Program-made: the position numbers and the translations under genes
Shown: positions 1-6,986 of the stretch, piece after piece
How the letters are laid out: the number at the start of each line of letters is the position of its first letter
How positions within the stretch are numbered: position 1 is the stretch's first letter
Assembly (NCBI RefSeq): GCF_037203705.1
Contig: NZ_JBBCAT010000002.1
Span: 558,001 to 622,000 of the forward strand
Direction of reading: 5' to 3'
DNA length: 64,000 bases
Source: Prosthecomicrobium sp. N25
GTDB lineage: Bacteria; Pseudomonadota; Alphaproteobacteria; Rhizobiales; Ancalomicrobiaceae
The notes under the pieces: generated by a model
Seen by the model: the letters and a program-made list of their open reading frames with translations, nothing else
Told to the model about the DNA's origin: nothing
Database searches by the model: none

Positions 1-1
1 C

Positions 2-274
2 CAGCTCAGCTACTCCATCAAGTACCTGCTGATGGTCATCGTCGGCGGCGCCGGCTCCTTCGCGGGACCGTTCATCGGCGCCGCCGTCGAGCTGCTCCTG
101 CCCGAGTGGCTGCGCTTCACCGGCGGCTACTACCTCATGACCTACGCGCTCATGGTCATGCTGATGCTCGCCTTCTTCCCGAAGGGTCTGGTCGGCATGG
201 CGGAGGCCCTGCGGCACCGGCTCGCCCGCCGGCGCGCCCCGGCCGCCGCCGCCGTCGAACCCACCACGCCATGA
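2..274 (+). CDS. livM: Branched-chain amino acid ABC transporter permease, C-terminal part
   Basis: This is the last 90 codons of an inner-membrane permease; the frame is open from the window edge. The segment GGAGSFAGPFIGAA and the closing FFPKGLVGM, followed by an Arg/Ala-rich cytoplasmic tail, match the conserved end of LivM-type permeases, where the Gly-rich loop precedes the last two helices. It is followed by a GlcG-like gene, aroE, an SDR gene and then livG/livF on the same strand, so it should work with those ATPases. The 5' part lies outside the window. Substrate cannot be read from this fragment; the catabolic neighbours suggest an organic acid rather than an amino acid, which is inference. 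Confidence 0.85.
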   Translation, partial: QLSYSIKYLLMVIVGGAGSFAGPFIGAAVELLLPEWLRFTGGYYLMTYALMVMLMLAFFPKGLVGMAEALRHRLARRRAPAAAAVEPTTP

Positions 275-287
275 GGAGAGACCGCGC

Positions 288-725
288 ATGCGGACCATGA
301 AGACGCTCTGCGACCTGGACGCGACCGTCGCCATCGAGGCGATCCGGCGCGCCTGTCGGGACCAGCAGAAGGCGGCGGTGATCGCCGTGGTGGATGCCCA
401 CGGGGAGACCCTCGGGCTCCTGCGCATGAGGGGCGCGGCGCTCAGCTCCGTCGCGGTCGCCACCAACAAGGCCTTCACGTCGGCACGCCTGCGCCGGCCC
501 TCCGCGGAGGTCGGCCGCCGGTCGCGGAACCCGGAGACCGGCTTCGACATCGGCTACTACGGCGACCCGCGCTACCTCGGCTGGGGCGGGGGGCTGCCTG
601 TGGTCGTGGACGGGGAGGTGGTCGGCGCGGTCGCGGTCAGCGGGCTCACGGACGCGGAGGACGAGGCGCTGTCGGCGATCGGCATCGCGGCCATCATGGA
701 CAGCCAGGAGGCCGGGGCCCGATGA
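288..725 (+). CDS. GlcG/HbpS (DUF336) family protein
   Basis: A 145-residue cytoplasmic protein of the DUF336 family (GlcG, HbpS, PduO C-terminal domain), small alpha/beta proteins that bind haem or corrinoid in some members and accompany catabolic genes. Seen here: an N-terminal amphipathic helix region, the alternating hydrophobic strand AAVIAVVDAHG, the central NKAFTSARLRRPSAEV helix, a glycine run GWGGGLPVVVDGEVVGAVAVSG and the closing acidic helix DAEDEALSAIGIAAI, all in family order and at typical length. ATG at 288 is preceded by GGAGAG; another ATG lies three codons in. It overlaps aroE by 4 bases (ATGA), so the two are translationally coupled. Function in this operon is unknown. Confidence 0.8.
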   Translation: MRTMKTLCDLDATVAIEAIRRACRDQQKAAVIAVVDAHGETLGLLRMRGAALSSVAVATNKAFTSARLRRPSAEVGRRSRNPETGFDIGYYGDPRYLGWGGGLPVVVDGEVVGAVAVSGLTDAEDEALSAIGIAAIMDSQEAGAR

Positions 726-1567
726 GCGAGCAAGACAGGTTCCTGCTGGCCGGGGTGATGGGCTACCCGGTCATGCATTCCCGCTCGCCGCGGCTGCACA
801 ATGCCTGGTTCGCCCAGTATGGGCTGGCGGGCGTCTACGTGCCGCTGGCGATCAAGCCCGAGGGGCTGCGGGCGGCGCTCGCCGCGTTGCCGGCGCTCGG
901 CTTCGCGGGCTGCAACGTCACCATCCCGCACAAGGAGACCGCGATGGCGGCGATGGACAGCATCGACCCGGTGGCGCGGCGCATCGGCGCCCTCAACTGC
1001 GTGGTCGTGCGTCCGGACGGCAGCCTGCACGGGACGAACAACGACGCCTACGGGTATCTCGCCAGCCTGCGCGAGCGCGACCCGGACTGGCGCGCCCAGG
1101 CGGGGCCGGCGGTGGTGCTCGGGGCCGGCGGCGGCGCGCGGGCGGTCGTGGCGGCGCTCGGCGATGCCGGGGTCCCGGAGATCCGCCTCCTCAACCGGAC
1201 CCGGGCGCGGGCCGAGCGGCTCGCCGCGGAGGTCGGCGGCCCGGTGACGGTGCTCGACTGGTCGGAGCGCGGCGCGGCGGTGGCGGACGCGGCCCTGGTG
1301 GTCAACACCACCAGCCAGGGGATGTCCGGGCAGCCGGCCCTCGACATGCCGCTCGACCGGTTGCCGACGGCGGCGCTCGTCTCCGACATCGTCTACATCC
1401 CGAAGGAGACGCCGTTCCTGGCGGCCGCCCGGACGCGCGGCAACCGCACCGTCAACGGGCTCGGCATGCTGCTCAACCAGGCCCGGCCCGCCTTCCAGGC
1501 GTGGTTCGGGATCCTGCCGGAGATCACGCCGGAACTTCGCCGCTCGATCGAGGACTCGATCCCATGA
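722..1567 (+). CDS. aroE: Shikimate/quinate dehydrogenase family protein
   Basis: A 281-residue NAD(P)-dependent oxidoreductase that would interconvert 3-dehydroshikimate and shikimate, or the quinate pair. The substrate site is visible as S20/S22 in SRSP, K71 in IPHKE, N92 and D108. The Rossmann glycine loop GAGGGARAVVAAL lies near 133-146 and NRTRARAERLA provides the NADP-type second motif. The usual NTDGxG signature reads NNDAYG here, a deviation from biosynthetic AroE. It sits between a DUF336 gene and an SDR gene inside a Liv transport operon rather than with aromatic biosynthesis genes, which favours a catabolic quinate/shikimate-type role (inference). Its stop overlaps the next ATG as ATGA. 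Confidence 0.85.
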   Translation: MSEQDRFLLAGVMGYPVMHSRSPRLHNAWFAQYGLAGVYVPLAIKPEGLRAALAALPALGFAGCNVTIPHKETAMAAMDSIDPVARRIGALNCVVVRPDGSLHGTNNDAYGYLASLRERDPDWRAQAGPAVVLGAGGGARAVVAALGDAGVPEIRLLNRTRARAERLAAEVGGPVTVLDWSERGAAVADAALVVNTTSQGMSGQPALDMPLDRLPTAALVSDIVYIPKETPFLAAARTRGNRTVNGLGMLLNQARPAFQAWFGILPEITPELRRSIEDSIP

Positions 1568-2334
1568 GCAGGGCCCATCCCTTCGACATGAGCGGGCGCG
1601 TGGCGCTGGTCACGGGAAGCTCGCGCGGCCTCGGCCGAGCGATCGCGGAAGCGCTCGGGCGGGCCGGCGCCAAGGTCTACCTGAACGGCCGCGACGCGGC
1701 GCAACTCGAGGCGACCCGGGCGGCTCTGACCGCGGAAGGGATCGCCTGCGCGGCGGTGCCCTTCGACGTCGCCGACACGGGGGATGCCGGGGCGGCGGTC
1801 GAGCGGGTGGCGGCGGCCGAGGGACGGCTCGACGTGCTCGTCGCCAATGCGGGCCTGGTGAACCGGGCGCCGCTCGGCGACTGGACCGAAGCGCCCTGGG
1901 ACCGGGTGGTCGCCACCAACCTGCGCTCGGCGCTGTTCCTCGCCCAGGCGGCGGCCGCGCCGATGAAGCGGGAGGGCAGCGGCCGGATGATCTTCACCAC
2001 GTCGATCACCGGCATCCTCGGGCGCGGCACCATCCACGCCTACGTGGCCTCGAAGGCGGGCCTGGCCGGGCTGACGCGCTCGCTCGCCGCCGAGCTCGGG
2101 CCGTCCGGGATCACCTGCAATTCGATCGCGCCGGGCTATTTCGCGACCGACCTCAACACCGCGCTGATGGCCGACCCGGCCTTCCACCAGCGGGTCGTCG
2201 ACCGGACGGCGCTGAAGCGCTGGGGGCGGCCCGAGGAGGTCGGCGGGGTGGCGCTGATGCTCGCCTCCGACGCGGGGAGCTACGTGACGGGCCAGCAGAT
2301 CGTCGTCGACGGCGGCATCACGGGGACGATGTGA
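1564..2334 (+). CDS. SDR family oxidoreductase
   Basis: A 256-residue classical short-chain dehydrogenase/reductase. The cofactor loop TGSSRGLG is at 17-24, NAG is in LVANAGLVN near 93-100, and the catalytic residues are S147, Y160 and K164 (YVASK). The end, GSYVTGQQIVVDGGITG, is the usual SDR C-terminus. The closest resemblance I can judge is to gluconate 5-dehydrogenase and 3-oxoacyl-ACP reductase-like enzymes, but SDR substrate assignments from sequence alone are unreliable. The chosen ATG overlaps the aroE stop; an upstream in-frame ATG inside aroE would add an unrelated extension. Operon position suggests it acts on the compound imported by the flanking Liv transporter. Confidence 0.85.
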   Translation: MSRAHPFDMSGRVALVTGSSRGLGRAIAEALGRAGAKVYLNGRDAAQLEATRAALTAEGIACAAVPFDVADTGDAGAAVERVAAAEGRLDVLVANAGLVNRAPLGDWTEAPWDRVVATNLRSALFLAQAAAAPMKREGSGRMIFTTSITGILGRGTIHAYVASKAGLAGLTRSLAAELGPSGITCNSIAPGYFATDLNTALMADPAFHQRVVDRTALKRWGRPEEVGGVALMLASDAGSYVTGQQIVVDGGITGTM

Positions 2335-2395
2335 TGGCGGGCGGGGGCCGGGCATCGGCGCGGGATCGCGGTCGGCTGGCGACGGAGGCGCGGCC

Positions 2396-3139
2396 ATGAC
2401 CCCCGTTCTCCAGGTCGCCAACCTGCGCAAGACCTTCGGGGGCATCGTCGCGGTCGACGACGTGTCCTTCACGGTCGAGAAGGGCGAGATCCTCGGCATC
2501 ATCGGGCCGAACGGCTGTGGCAAGTCGACGATGTTCAACTGCATCCTGGGCCAGTTGAAGCCGACGGCGGGAACCGTCCACCTGGGCGGACAGGACATCA
2601 CGGGCCTCTCCCCGCACCGGCTGAACCACATGGGCGTCGGGCGGACCTTCCAGCTCCTGCAGGTGTTCGGCGAGCTGACCGTCCGGGAGAACCTGATCCT
2701 CGCCGGACAGGAGCACCAGGGCGGCATGGCCGGCCGGCTGTTCGGACCGCGGGACGCGGGGCTCGGCGCCAAGGCCGACCAGATGATCGGCTTCTTCCGT
2801 CTCGGGCACCTGGCGCAGGAGCGGGCGGGACGGCTCAGCTACGGCCAGCAGAAGCTGCTCGATGCCGCCATGGCGTTCATGGCCGGGCCGGAACTGGTCC
2901 TGCTCGACGAGCCGGCGGGCGGCGTCAACCTGACCATGCTGGGCGACCTGCGCGAGCGGCTCGCGGCCATGAACCGGGAGGCGGGCGCGACCTTCGTGGT
3001 GATCGAGCACAACATGGAGTTCGTCATGGCGCTCTGTTCGCGGGTGATCGTGCTCGCCGAGGGCCGGATCATCGCGTCGGGCACGCCGGCGGCGGTGCGA
3101 TCCGACCCGCGCGTCATCGACGCCTATCTCGGGAAGTGA
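2396..3139 (+). CDS. livG: Liv-type ABC transporter ATP-binding protein LivG
   Basis: A 247-residue cytoplasmic ATPase of the branched-chain amino acid transporter class. Walker A is GPNGCGKST near residue 39, the signature is LSYGQQK (in place of LSGGQ), Walker B is LVLLDEPAGG and the switch histidine is in VVIEHNM. The Liv-specific features PAGGVNLTM and the HNMEFVMALC segment distinguish it from sugar ATPases. ATG at 2396 follows GGAGG at good spacing, 61 bases after the SDR gene. The stop overlaps the GTG of livF, so the two ATPases are coupled and should dimerise on the LivH/LivM permeases. Confidence 0.9.
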   Translation: MTPVLQVANLRKTFGGIVAVDDVSFTVEKGEILGIIGPNGCGKSTMFNCILGQLKPTAGTVHLGGQDITGLSPHRLNHMGVGRTFQLLQVFGELTVRENLILAGQEHQGGMAGRLFGPRDAGLGAKADQMIGFFRLGHLAQERAGRLSYGQQKLLDAAMAFMAGPELVLLDEPAGGVNLTMLGDLRERLAAMNREAGATFVVIEHNMEFVMALCSRVIVLAEGRIIASGTPAAVRSDPRVIDAYLGK

Positions 3140-3885
3140 CCGCCATGGCCGCGCCGATCATCGAGCTCGACTCCGTCGTCGCCGGCTACGGGCCGATGAC
3201 GATCCTCAACGGCACGACCTTCGCGGTCGAGCGCGCCGCGATCACCACCGTGATCGGCCCGAACGGCGCCGGCAAGTCGACCGTCTTCAAGACCATCTTC
3301 GGGCTCCTGCCGGTCCGGTCCGGGTCGATCCGCATCGACGGGCGCGACACGACGGGGCTGAAGCCGCGCGACCTCCTGAAGGCGGGCGTCGTCTACGTGC
3401 CGCAGGGCCGCAACATCTTCCCGGAGCTTTCGGTCGCCCAGAACCTGGAACTCGGGCTCGTCTCGGCCGACTTCGCGCCCGCCGAGGAGGCGCGGCGCCT
3501 GGAGGCGGTGCTGGAACGCTTCCCGGCGCTCCGCCGCAAGGCCCGCCAGCAGGCCTCGACCCTCTCGGGCGGCGAGCAGAAGCAGCTCGAGATCGCGCGG
3601 GGCCTGCTGCTCGACCCCAAGGTCGTTCTGATCGACGAGCCCTCGATCGGCCTCTCGCCCATCATGGTGCAGGACACGTTCCGGATCCTGACCGAACTGC
3701 GCGACCGCGGCGTCAGCGTCCTGATGATCGAGCAGAACGCCCGCTCGGCCCTGCAGATGTCGGACTACGGCCTCGTCCTCGAACTCGGCCGCGCCCGCAT
3801 GGCCGACCGCGCCGCCGTCATCCTCGCCGACCCGCGGGTGGGCCACCTGTTCCTGGGCGGAGCGCTGGAGGAGGGGGCGGGGTGA
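3136..3885 (+). CDS. livF: Liv-type ABC transporter ATP-binding protein LivF
   Basis: A 249-residue partner ATPase for livG. Walker A is GPNGAGKST, the signature LSGGEQKQ and Walker B VVLIDEPSIGL; the LivF-type feature VYVPQGRNIFPELSV precedes the helical domain and MIEQNARSAL holds the switch histidine equivalent. The GTG at 3136 overlaps the livG stop; an in-frame ATG at 3145 is an alternative start three codons in and may be the true one. This is the last gene of the first Liv operon; a decayed sequence follows within 15 bases. Substrate unknown, see the upstream genes. Confidence 0.9.
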   Translation: MTAMAAPIIELDSVVAGYGPMTILNGTTFAVERAAITTVIGPNGAGKSTVFKTIFGLLPVRSGSIRIDGRDTTGLKPRDLLKAGVVYVPQGRNIFPELSVAQNLELGLVSADFAPAEEARRLEAVLERFPALRRKARQQASTLSGGEQKQLEIARGLLLDPKVVLIDEPSIGLSPIMVQDTFRILTELRDRGVSVLMIEQNARSALQMSDYGLVLELGRARMADRAAVILADPRVGHLFLGGALEEGAG

Positions 3886-3897
3886 GCAGGGCGATAG

Positions 3898-4035
3898 GCC
3901 CGGCGCCGGTACCTAGCCGGCAAGCTGCTCAACTTCGAGAACAGGAAGGGCTGGATGTCGCTCTCAGCCTAGCGCGGCCTCTTTCTCCTCGCCTTCGTGC
4001 TGATCCAGGCCCGGATCGCCGCCAAGGAGGACTAA
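3898..4035 (+). pseudogene. Remnant C-terminal tail of an unidentified membrane protein
   Basis: Reading from 3898 gives a peptide-like stretch, YLAGKLLNFENRKGWMSLSA, an in-frame TAG at about 3970, then RGLFLLAFVLIQARIAAKED and a TAA at 4033-4035. The composition (charged loop, then one hydrophobic helix and a charged end) looks like the C-terminus of a transporter membrane subunit, but I cannot name the family. There is no start codon, the frame is interrupted and closed by a stop at 3895, so this is most simply a degraded gene end left after the Liv operon. It could also be chance. Confidence 0.35.
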
Positions 4036-4075
4036 GGGCGGGGTGTCCGCCCATCCCGGCGTCCCCTCCCGAAAA

Positions 4076-4846
4076 TCACCGGACCAGGAGCCATGCGCCC
4101 GACGCCACCAGGGTGCATCCCGCCACGCGCCCGGCGGCGGGACCGAACGGGGCGTTCTTCTCGACGAGCACGAAGGCGGCGAGCCCGACGATCCAGTAGA
4201 GGTTCATGATGCCGCCGACGAACAGGAGCGCCATCAGCACCCAGCAGCAGCCCAGGCACCAGAGGCCGTGTTCGAGCCCCATCCGCAAGGCGCCCCCGGC
4301 ACCGTCGCGCCAACGGTCGACGAGGAAGGCCAGGGGCGACCGGCACCGGCCCAGGCACCGCGCCTTGAAGGGCGTGAACTGCCACAGGCCGGCCGCGAGC
4401 AGGACGAGTCCGGCGAGCCGGACATTGTCGACGACCATCATGGGCGACATCAGGCGGGCCTGCTCCAGGCCGGCCTGCAGTCCCGTGGCGAGGAGGCTGA
4501 AGCCGCCCCATGCGGCCAGGTAGCCGAGACCGAACAGGCCGGTGGCGGCCAGTCGGTCGGCCGGCGTGCCGGAGCGGCGGTTGACGCGCGCGAAGAGCAG
4601 CAGCATCGGCCAGGCGCTCGGGAGCATCATGGCCGCCATCATCACCCACCACATGGCGAAGACGAGCAAGCCATAGCTTGCCGACCAGACCGCGGGGGTC
4701 ATCAGCCAGCCGTCCATGCCGGCCATCCGCGTCATCTCGATCGCGGACATTCCCGTTCCGATTCCGAGCAGCACGGCGAGCCATGCCATCGATCCGACCG
4801 CGACCAGTCCCGATGCGGCGGCCAGGATCTCGAGCCGGCGCGTCAT
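4076..4846 (-). CDS. DUF2182 integral membrane protein
   Basis: A 256-residue multi-spanning inner-membrane protein with about seven hydrophobic segments. The family features are the methionine-rich MMAAMMLPSAWPMLL helix, the pair of cysteines in KARCLGRCRSPLAFL and the GLEHGLWCLGCCWVLMALLFVGGIMNL helix, which is rich in Cys, His and Met. DUF2182 proteins are annotated as predicted metal-binding membrane proteins; a copper role is often suggested but not proven. It starts 70 bases after the DUF1326 gene on the same strand, and the two families are a recurrent pair. Start ATG at 4846 gives the complete first helix. Confidence 0.85.
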   Translation of the reverse strand: MTRRLEILAAASGLVAVGSMAWLAVLLGIGTGMSAIEMTRMAGMDGWLMTPAVWSASYGLLVFAMWWVMMAAMMLPSAWPMLLLFARVNRRSGTPADRLAATGLFGLGYLAAWGGFSLLATGLQAGLEQARLMSPMMVVDNVRLAGLVLLAAGLWQFTPFKARCLGRCRSPLAFLVDRWRDGAGGALRMGLEHGLWCLGCCWVLMALLFVGGIMNLYWIVGLAAFVLVEKNAPFGPAAGRVAGCTLVASGAWLLVR

Positions 4847-4916
4847 GTCGGGTCGGCTCCCATGGCTCGGTCGGGCGCCGACCTTCGGGCTCGGCGGTGC
4901 TCCATCCGACCTCGGT

Positions 4917-5582
4917 TCAGGCCCTGGCGGCAGCTTGCGCGGACCGCTCGTAGGACTTCACGAGGCCTTGCGGCCCCCAGGCGACATGGGCGAGCGAACT
5001 GTGCCGGCGGTTGAGATCGAACCGGATCGGCCCGGTTCCCTTGGCGAAGCCCGCGGCGTTCTCGGCCTCGTGGAAGACCCACCCGTCCGGCAGAACCGTC
5101 AGCATCCGGTGCTCCGCGTCGGTCACCGGGTTCCGGATCGGCTCGCTGTGGGCCCTGACCACGTCGGGAACCTCGATCCGCGCCCGCCGGGCCTCGAGGT
5201 CCCACTCGAACAGGATGGGCGCGAAGAGCGGATCCTTGATGGTCTCGACGATCTGGGAGAAGATCTGGAACATGGTCCCGACCTTCTGGTCGGCGCCGGA
5301 CAGGATGTAGAACAACGCGTCCCTCTGGGCCTCGGTCGCGCGCTCGTCGATGATCGGGTGCAATACGCCCTGCCCGTGATGGATGGCGCGCGGGAAGTAG
5401 AAGGCGGCCAGCACGGAGCGGTCGCCGAGATCGACGGCGTCGCAATGGCCGCGGTCGATATGGAAGCCGACGAGGCCCGTACAGTGCCCGTAGGTGGGGT
5501 CGGCCATGGACTCGCAAGGGCAGCCCAGGTCGCAGCTGCAATACTCGACGTATTTTCCTTCGATCAGCCAGTCGCGAGCCAT
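4917..5582 (-). CDS. DUF1326 domain protein
   Basis: A 221-residue soluble protein. The N-terminus holds the family's cysteine cluster, C15 and C17, C21 and C23 (YCSCDLGCPC), then C34 in YGHCTG. The rest is beta-rich with the typical DRSVLAAFYFPRAIHHGQG and KDPLFAPILFEWD stretches and a long acidic region ending in HSSLAHVAWGPQG. No signal peptide is visible. The frame continues upstream, but ATG at 5582 has GGAGGA eight bases before it and matches the family start. Cotranscribed with the DUF2182 gene downstream. The cysteine cluster suggests metal or redox binding (inference); biochemical function is unknown. Confidence 0.85.
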   Translation of the reverse strand: MARDWLIEGKYVEYCSCDLGCPCESMADPTYGHCTGLVGFHIDRGHCDAVDLGDRSVLAAFYFPRAIHHGQGVLHPIIDERATEAQRDALFYILSGADQKVGTMFQIFSQIVETIKDPLFAPILFEWDLEARRARIEVPDVVRAHSEPIRNPVTDAEHRMLTVLPDGWVFHEAENAAGFAKGTGPIRFDLNRRHSSLAHVAWGPQGLVKSYERSAQAAARA

Positions 5583-5970
5583 GCCGAGTCCTCCACTTTC
5601 GCGAAATGGAAGAGTGAATGCAATCTGTGCGTTCCAGCGTACTCGATAATCATCGCACAGATATGTATTTGGATCAACTTCGTTCATTGCGTCTAGACTA
5701 AGTCGAACGACTGGTAGGATCAGGCGGTTCGAACTTGCCCAGGGGCCGCTCGATCCCGGCCCGCGGCGGCTCCCCGGCATTCGCCCGCCCGTCCGGGGAT
5801 GGCGCATCCCGCCCGGGAGCCCCCAGTCGAACGGCGGGAGGGCGGCAGATGCAGCGTCCTCTGGCTTGCACCGATAAGAGAATTCGGCAAAGCTCCCGGC
5901 TTCTTCATCTCTGTCCTGAACTCGGGTCAGGTCTTCCTTCAAAGTCCTCTTCTGTCGAGCGGCGGTCGGC
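5583..5970. promoter_or_regulatory. Divergent intergenic region between DUF1326 and J-domain genes
   Basis: No gene is recognised in these 388 bases. The part nearest the DUF1326 gene (about 5610-5710) is clearly more AT-rich than the surroundings and should hold promoters for the minus-strand operon and possibly the plus-strand gene. A spaced pair TGTGCG/CGCACA near 5621-5665 is the only dyad noticed and may be chance. Confidence 0.4.
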
Positions 5971-6528
5971 ATGGAAAACTCGCAGTTCCTCGACTATTAC
6001 GAGATCCTGGAGATCAGCCCGAATGCGAATTCGGGATCGATCGAGCGAATGTTTCGCTATCTGGCCCAGCGGTACCATCCGGACAATCCGGAGAGCGGCG
6101 ACAGGCTCCGTTTCGACATGATCATGGAGGCCCACGACACGCTGCGCGACCCGGCCAAGCGGGCCCGTTTCGACCTCCTTCGCAAGGACCACCTGGGCAC
6201 GCGCGCGGAGATAGCCCAGGAGGCCAGCAGCAGCCGGGGCATCGAACAGGACAACCTGATCCAGCGGCAGTTGCTGATGCTGCTCTATGCCAAGCGCCGG
6301 CGGAACACCAAGGATCCGGGGCTCGGCGAGATCGAGCTCGAAGTGCTCCTGGGCTGCCCGACGGAACTCCTGGACTTCCATCTCTGGTACCTGAAGGAAA
6401 AGGGCTGGATCCGCCGCAACGAGAACGGCACGCTCAGCATCACGGTCGACGGCGTCGACCGGATCAGCGCGGATCACAGCCGGGCCGCCGAGCAGTTGCT
6501 GCTGGAGCGGGCCGGCCGGACACTCTAA
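5971..6528 (+). CDS. J-domain protein with C-terminal winged-helix-like region
   Basis: A 185-residue protein. Residues 6-70 form a J domain with the HPD motif at H36-P37-D38 and the helix IV end DPAKRARFDLLR, so it can in principle stimulate a DnaK ATPase. There is no Gly/Phe region, zinc finger or DnaJ C-terminal domain. Residues 100-185 (IQRQLLMLLYAKRRR, LGCPTELLDFHLWYLKEKGWIRRNENGTLSITVDGVDRI) look like a winged-helix fold with a beta-wing, seen in MarR/PadR-type or effector-sensing proteins. This is a type III J protein whose client is unknown. ATG at 5971 is the only start that keeps the J domain intact without extra residues. Confidence 0.8.
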   Translation: MENSQFLDYYEILEISPNANSGSIERMFRYLAQRYHPDNPESGDRLRFDMIMEAHDTLRDPAKRARFDLLRKDHLGTRAEIAQEASSSRGIEQDNLIQRQLLMLLYAKRRRNTKDPGLGEIELEVLLGCPTELLDFHLWYLKEKGWIRRNENGTLSITVDGVDRISADHSRAAEQLLLERAGRTL

Positions 6529-6986
6529 GAACGCCGGTCACGATCGAACGGCCGCCTCCATGCTCGCCGCGCCTGTGCTTCGACGTTTGGTTCGGTCCGG
6601 ACCAGTCTGGCTGAATTTAATAGGCTGTCCCCGGTATTCCGCATCAGGGGTGAGGCTCGTCACATGCGACGGCATCGTCTTCAGCCGGCCGGCCTGGTCG
6701 CAGGTCGGCGGGCTCGCACGCCCCGACACCCGGGATCAGCGCGGGCCCGGGGAACGGTGTTCGAGCAACCAGGGGTCGAGGGGGTCGTGGCGTTCCCGAC
6801 AGGGGCGGCGGCGCTTGAGGTCGCCGTCAAAGTGGATGGGAATGGGGTAATGCTAAACCGTCCCCGTAATCCCGTCCCCGTAGTCCTGACCGGGGTGCGT
6901 CGTCTCCACGATCGCTTGATGGGCAACCGCTCAGGGGCAGCCGACCGCTGGCGCCCGCCTGGGGCGCCAGCGACACGGTCTCGCCG
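6529..6986. other. Intergenic region with degenerate mobile-element-like repeats
   Basis: No convincing gene. It contains GTCCCCG-based motifs: one near 6625-6640 following AATTTAATAGG, and a tandem pair of 14-base units near 6858-6886 differing at one base. AT-rich boxes followed by GTCCCCG resemble the ends of REP-associated/IS200-like elements, but no transposase fragment is present. The stretch between them has no codon structure that I recognise. Confidence 0.35.
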
